From contig CANGXD010000008.1 of the NCBI GenBank assembly GCA_947457545.1, positions 1-55,429 of the forward strand: 55,429 bases of DNA. Reading direction: 5' to 3'. The notes under the pieces are model-generated. The model saw only the letters and a list, made by a program, of their open reading frames with translations, did no database searches and was not told the DNA's origin. Below, one piece after another: positions 54,601 to 55,429 of this stretch; the first letter of the stretch is position 1, and every line of letters starts with the position of its first letter. The DNA comes from Gemmatimonadaceae bacterium. GTDB taxonomy: Bacteria; Gemmatimonadota; Gemmatimonadetes; Gemmatimonadales; Gemmatimonadaceae. A program made the position numbers and the translations under genes.

Positions 54601-54686
54601 CTGCCCGTTTGCTGGGCACTGACCTGGCTCGCCGAGAGCAGCGTACCCGCTGCTGCCGCGGCCAACCAACGGACGCCTACCGCCAT
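51603..54686 (-). CDS. SusC/RagA-family TonB-linked outer-membrane protein
   Basis: 1027 residues from ATG 54686 with GGAGG nine bases upstream; the longer frame is leader sequence. Signal peptide VRWLAAAAAGTLLSASQVSAQ. Carboxypeptidase-regulatory-like domain about 28-105, TonB-box-like VVTTGYGQQRK (about 119-129), plug with LLTGRVAGVNVV, AQIRIRGGTSISASNEPLYVIDG and ITVLKDASATAIYGSRGANGV. Barrel to the C-terminal strand TSGLRVQF ending in Phe. Energised by TonB to import ligands too large for porins, together with SusD. First gene of the cluster, with a leader of roughly 250 bases. Confidence 0.96.
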   Translation of the reverse strand: MAVGVRWLAAAAAGTLLSASQVSAQQTGRVSGRVVDSATAGVLANASVQVVGTQVGTYTRNDGGFLLPAVPAGQQRIRVSRIGYSAKEVTVTVTANGQASVEVALNAIAAQLTGVVTTGYGQQRKEAITGAVATIKGADANVGVIPNATGLLTGRVAGVNVVANNGEPGAGAQIRIRGGTSISASNEPLYVIDGVPIQNDQTEASGIGIGGGAALARNPLNMLNPSDIANITVLKDASATAIYGSRGANGVVLIETRRGAAGVSQVEYETFVAASAPSNTLDVLSGNEYRSFVQGLVTSGKLAQSALTNLGTSNTDWEKELMRSSSTVNHNLSFTGGTNTTQYRASLNYLDQNGVVVSNGFRRFQGRFNANHSAIDGKLRLNFNMTASKVDNDYLPFENTGGFEGGVFTNMVIFNPTRPITTTTNGITSFYEIGPGRQSVRNPVAIAEQVADIATTNRTLGNIQASYSLTDYLTASVNVGTDRTSGVRKTYLPRASAVGAEWNGRARQVNRALSNNTLQSLLTFAPRLSESQEIEVVGGYEYTDFDNGEFGAEGRNYLTDAFSFNNLGGGGTLVAPFSFREQSRLVSFFGKANYSFKDRYFLTGVIRRDGSSRFGAGNKWAVFPAFSAGWKISDESWMQGKGFSNLRLRAGYGLQGNQAVSPYASLILLEPNDGARYPFGDNIVTGVVPTRNENPLLKWEQTAQYNVAAEFGFKDNKYTGTLEYYRKNTSDLLLTVAVPQPALVPTRLENVGSLHNTGIEFSFDANLLDKKDRSFSTGIVASIERNTVDDLGGRSFITTSSVSGQGQSGNTAQRIIPGQPLGTFWGPTFVNVNAEGKQVFKNYDVTRTNGVITSRKESGTTTSPDADDFGIIGDANPAFSLGWRGNLRWNKFDMSYLWRGEFGRDVFNNTALVYSTQSAVLQGRNFLRSALTQTDALTEPAVYSSRWIEDGSFFRLQNVTVGYTFKIPGTKANTARLFVSGDNLLLFTPYSGYDPEVFVDAGLASRGVDYLVYPRARTFTSGLRVQF

Positions 54687-54929
54687 AAACTGATGCCTCC
54701 ATGGGGCTGTAAAGACCGCGACCTGGTGGGTCTCATTGGCCAGATACAATTCGGACCGTCGGTCCGGACTACATCTATAGAATGAGGGGAGTGGTCGCAG
54801 TGAGTGGGGTGAACCGAGGGAGGTTCGGCCGCCAACAACCACTCGCACCTAGGGCACGACCGGTCGACGACGGCTTTGTCAAGCAAGACCCGCGACCCGG
54901 AAGGGGGTGAGTCGCGTGTAGGAAGGGAT

Positions 54930-54968
54930 GTGTAACGCTATGAAACAAGTGTGAGCGGGAACTGTCAA
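54930..54968 (-). promoter_or_regulatory. Candidate susC promoter with shared motif
   Basis: On the minus strand TTGACA (54968-54963) is a perfect -35 hexamer. Fourteen bases on lies TTGTTTCATAGCGTTACAC (54948-54930). TTTCAT within it is 17 bases from TTGACA, at the -10 place, though a poor TATAAT. The same motif stands upstream of the divergent gene. The start codon of susC is about 250 bases further. Confidence 0.5.
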
Positions 54969-55035
54969 GACTCTTTTTGGATTCAGGGCGTTTTTTGCCG
55001 AGTTTTTAGCCGGCGCTGGCGCCCGCACGCTCCCA

Positions 55036-55074
55036 TTGCGAGTTTCCGCCTAACGGTTGTTTCACGCGTTACAC
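55036..55074 (+). promoter_or_regulatory. Candidate promoter of the edge gene with shared motif
   Basis: TTGCGA (55036-55041), 15 bases, then TTGTTTCACGCGTTACAC (55057-55074). It matches the minus-strand motif at 54930-54948 in 17 of 18 positions apart from one inserted base, and has a -35-like hexamer at almost the same distance. It may be a paired promoter core or an operator for one regulator acting on both genes. Confidence 0.45.
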
Positions 55075-55208
55075 GCCGCGGCGACGCGGCCGACGCTCCC
55101 GCTCCCCCCGCCCGCCCTTCCCCGACGCGACGCCCGCCGATCCCCCCGGCGCCTGCCCAAGTCGTTTCGGATCAAGTACTTCTCCTCCGTGCCCCGCACG
55201 AGCTGCTC

Positions 55209-55429
55209 GTGAGCTTTCTTGCGTTCGTCCTGGTTGCCCAAGTCGCAGCCGCCGGCCAGCCTTCGCCCCCCGTCCTCACGTTCCCCGAAAAAGGGCTGGA
55301 CGACAGCGTCGCGTATGCCGGCTACAGCACCCGGTTCTTTCGCGACGCCACCAACAACACCCTCCAGATCTACCTCGATCGGCGCGAGGGACGGACCGTA
55401 CACCTCCTCGCCAATGGCGAAAACGAAAG
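55209..55429 (+). CDS. Secreted protein, 3' end beyond window
   Basis: Open to the window edge. GTG 55209 starts a signal peptide (SFLAFVLVAQVAAAGQ) followed by PSPPVLTFPEKGLDDSVAY, then YAGYSTRFFRDATNNTLQI and YLDRREGRTVHLLANGE. Codon use and the mature sequence look like a real protein. No ATG lies upstream in frame near the signal; the frame itself extends further left, so the start is uncertain. I do not recognise the family. It shares the divergent control region with susC, so a function in the same pathway is possible. Confidence 0.7.
   Translation, partial: MSFLAFVLVAQVAAAGQPSPPVLTFPEKGLDDSVAYAGYSTRFFRDATNNTLQIYLDRREGRTVHLLANGENE

Larger units (their letters stand above)
54687..55208. 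other. Divergent control region of susC and the edge gene
   Basis: 522 bases without a convincing gene. Bases 54687-54930 would be the susC leader and include a small hairpin near 54755-54772. The promoter-like elements at 54930-54968 (minus) and 55036-55074 (plus) share a motif. Bases 55075-55208 are the GC-rich leader of the rightmost gene. An open frame on the minus strand at 55062-55403 has no signal or domain and opposes a better plus-strand gene. Confidence 0.6.

Noticed and set aside
52422-54785. 787-codon open frame on the plus strand opposite susC
   Set aside because: Product is Arg/Glu/Val-rich with no domain; the opposite strand encodes a full SusC. High GC produces long antisense frames.
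55062-55403. Minus-strand frame of 113 codons at the right edge
   Set aside because: No signal or domain; the plus strand shows a signal peptide and better protein sequence.

Overview
This is a high-GC, gene-dense chromosomal window from a diderm, probably flagellated, heterotrophic bacterium. The best guess is Gemmatimonadota (Gemmatimonas-like). Reasons: a SusC/SusD pair outside an obvious Bacteroidota background, large CRTAC1/VCBS lipoproteins, a Rho factor with a long Arg/Gly-rich disordered N-terminus, frequent ATGA/GTGA start-stop overlaps and few strong Shine-Dalgarno sites. This taxonomic call is inference. No tRNA, rRNA, CRISPR array, transposase or phage gene was seen.

Region by region. 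1-5.9 kb (+): the end of rho, a chemoreceptor behind a sigma28-like promoter, a porin gene broken by one in-frame TAA, and a short PstS-like periplasmic protein. 5.9-9.3 kb (-): a glycosyltransferase-39 family membrane protein, the CrcB fluoride channel and an M20 dipeptidase, apparently one operon. 9.3-9.8 kb: a gene-free stretch with a long hairpin of unusual composition. 9.8-13.5 kb (+): a Big2-repeat lipoprotein and a long acyl-CoA dehydrogenase. 13.5-22.7 kb (-): an eight-gene run, nadB-nadA-nadC-unknown-fah-cydA-cydB-response regulator, covering de novo NAD synthesis, the last step of tyrosine breakdown and a bd-type quinol oxidase. 22.7-30.7 kb (+): a secreted TPR protein, then a BMP-type nucleoside-like ABC importer (four overlapping genes), an MFS exporter and a MutT-type Nudix hydrolase. 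30.7-34.9 kb (-): a repeat element, a TonB-dependent receptor whose C-terminus is frameshifted, and a VWA-domain protein. 35.0-39.8 kb: a disaccharide locus with trehalase lipoprotein and MFS sugar transporter (-) diverging from a GH100-like glycosidase and a uridine-kinase-like P-loop kinase (+).

39.8-54.7 kb (-) holds the most interesting system: SusC, SusD, a CRTAC1/UnbV VCBS lipoprotein, a vanadium-haloperoxidase-like PAP2 lipoprotein, a second CRTAC1/UnbV lipoprotein, a sodium:solute symporter and a tiny two-helix membrane protein. The last five are almost all joined by 4-base start-stop overlaps. It reads as an outer-membrane capture, surface processing and inner-membrane uptake pathway for an unknown substrate. 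The SusC promoter region shares an 18-19-base inverted motif with a divergent secreted-protein gene that runs off the right edge of the window.

Two genes (porin and TonB receptor) carry lesions. These may be real decay or sequence errors. All functional names come from reading motifs by eye; no database search was run.
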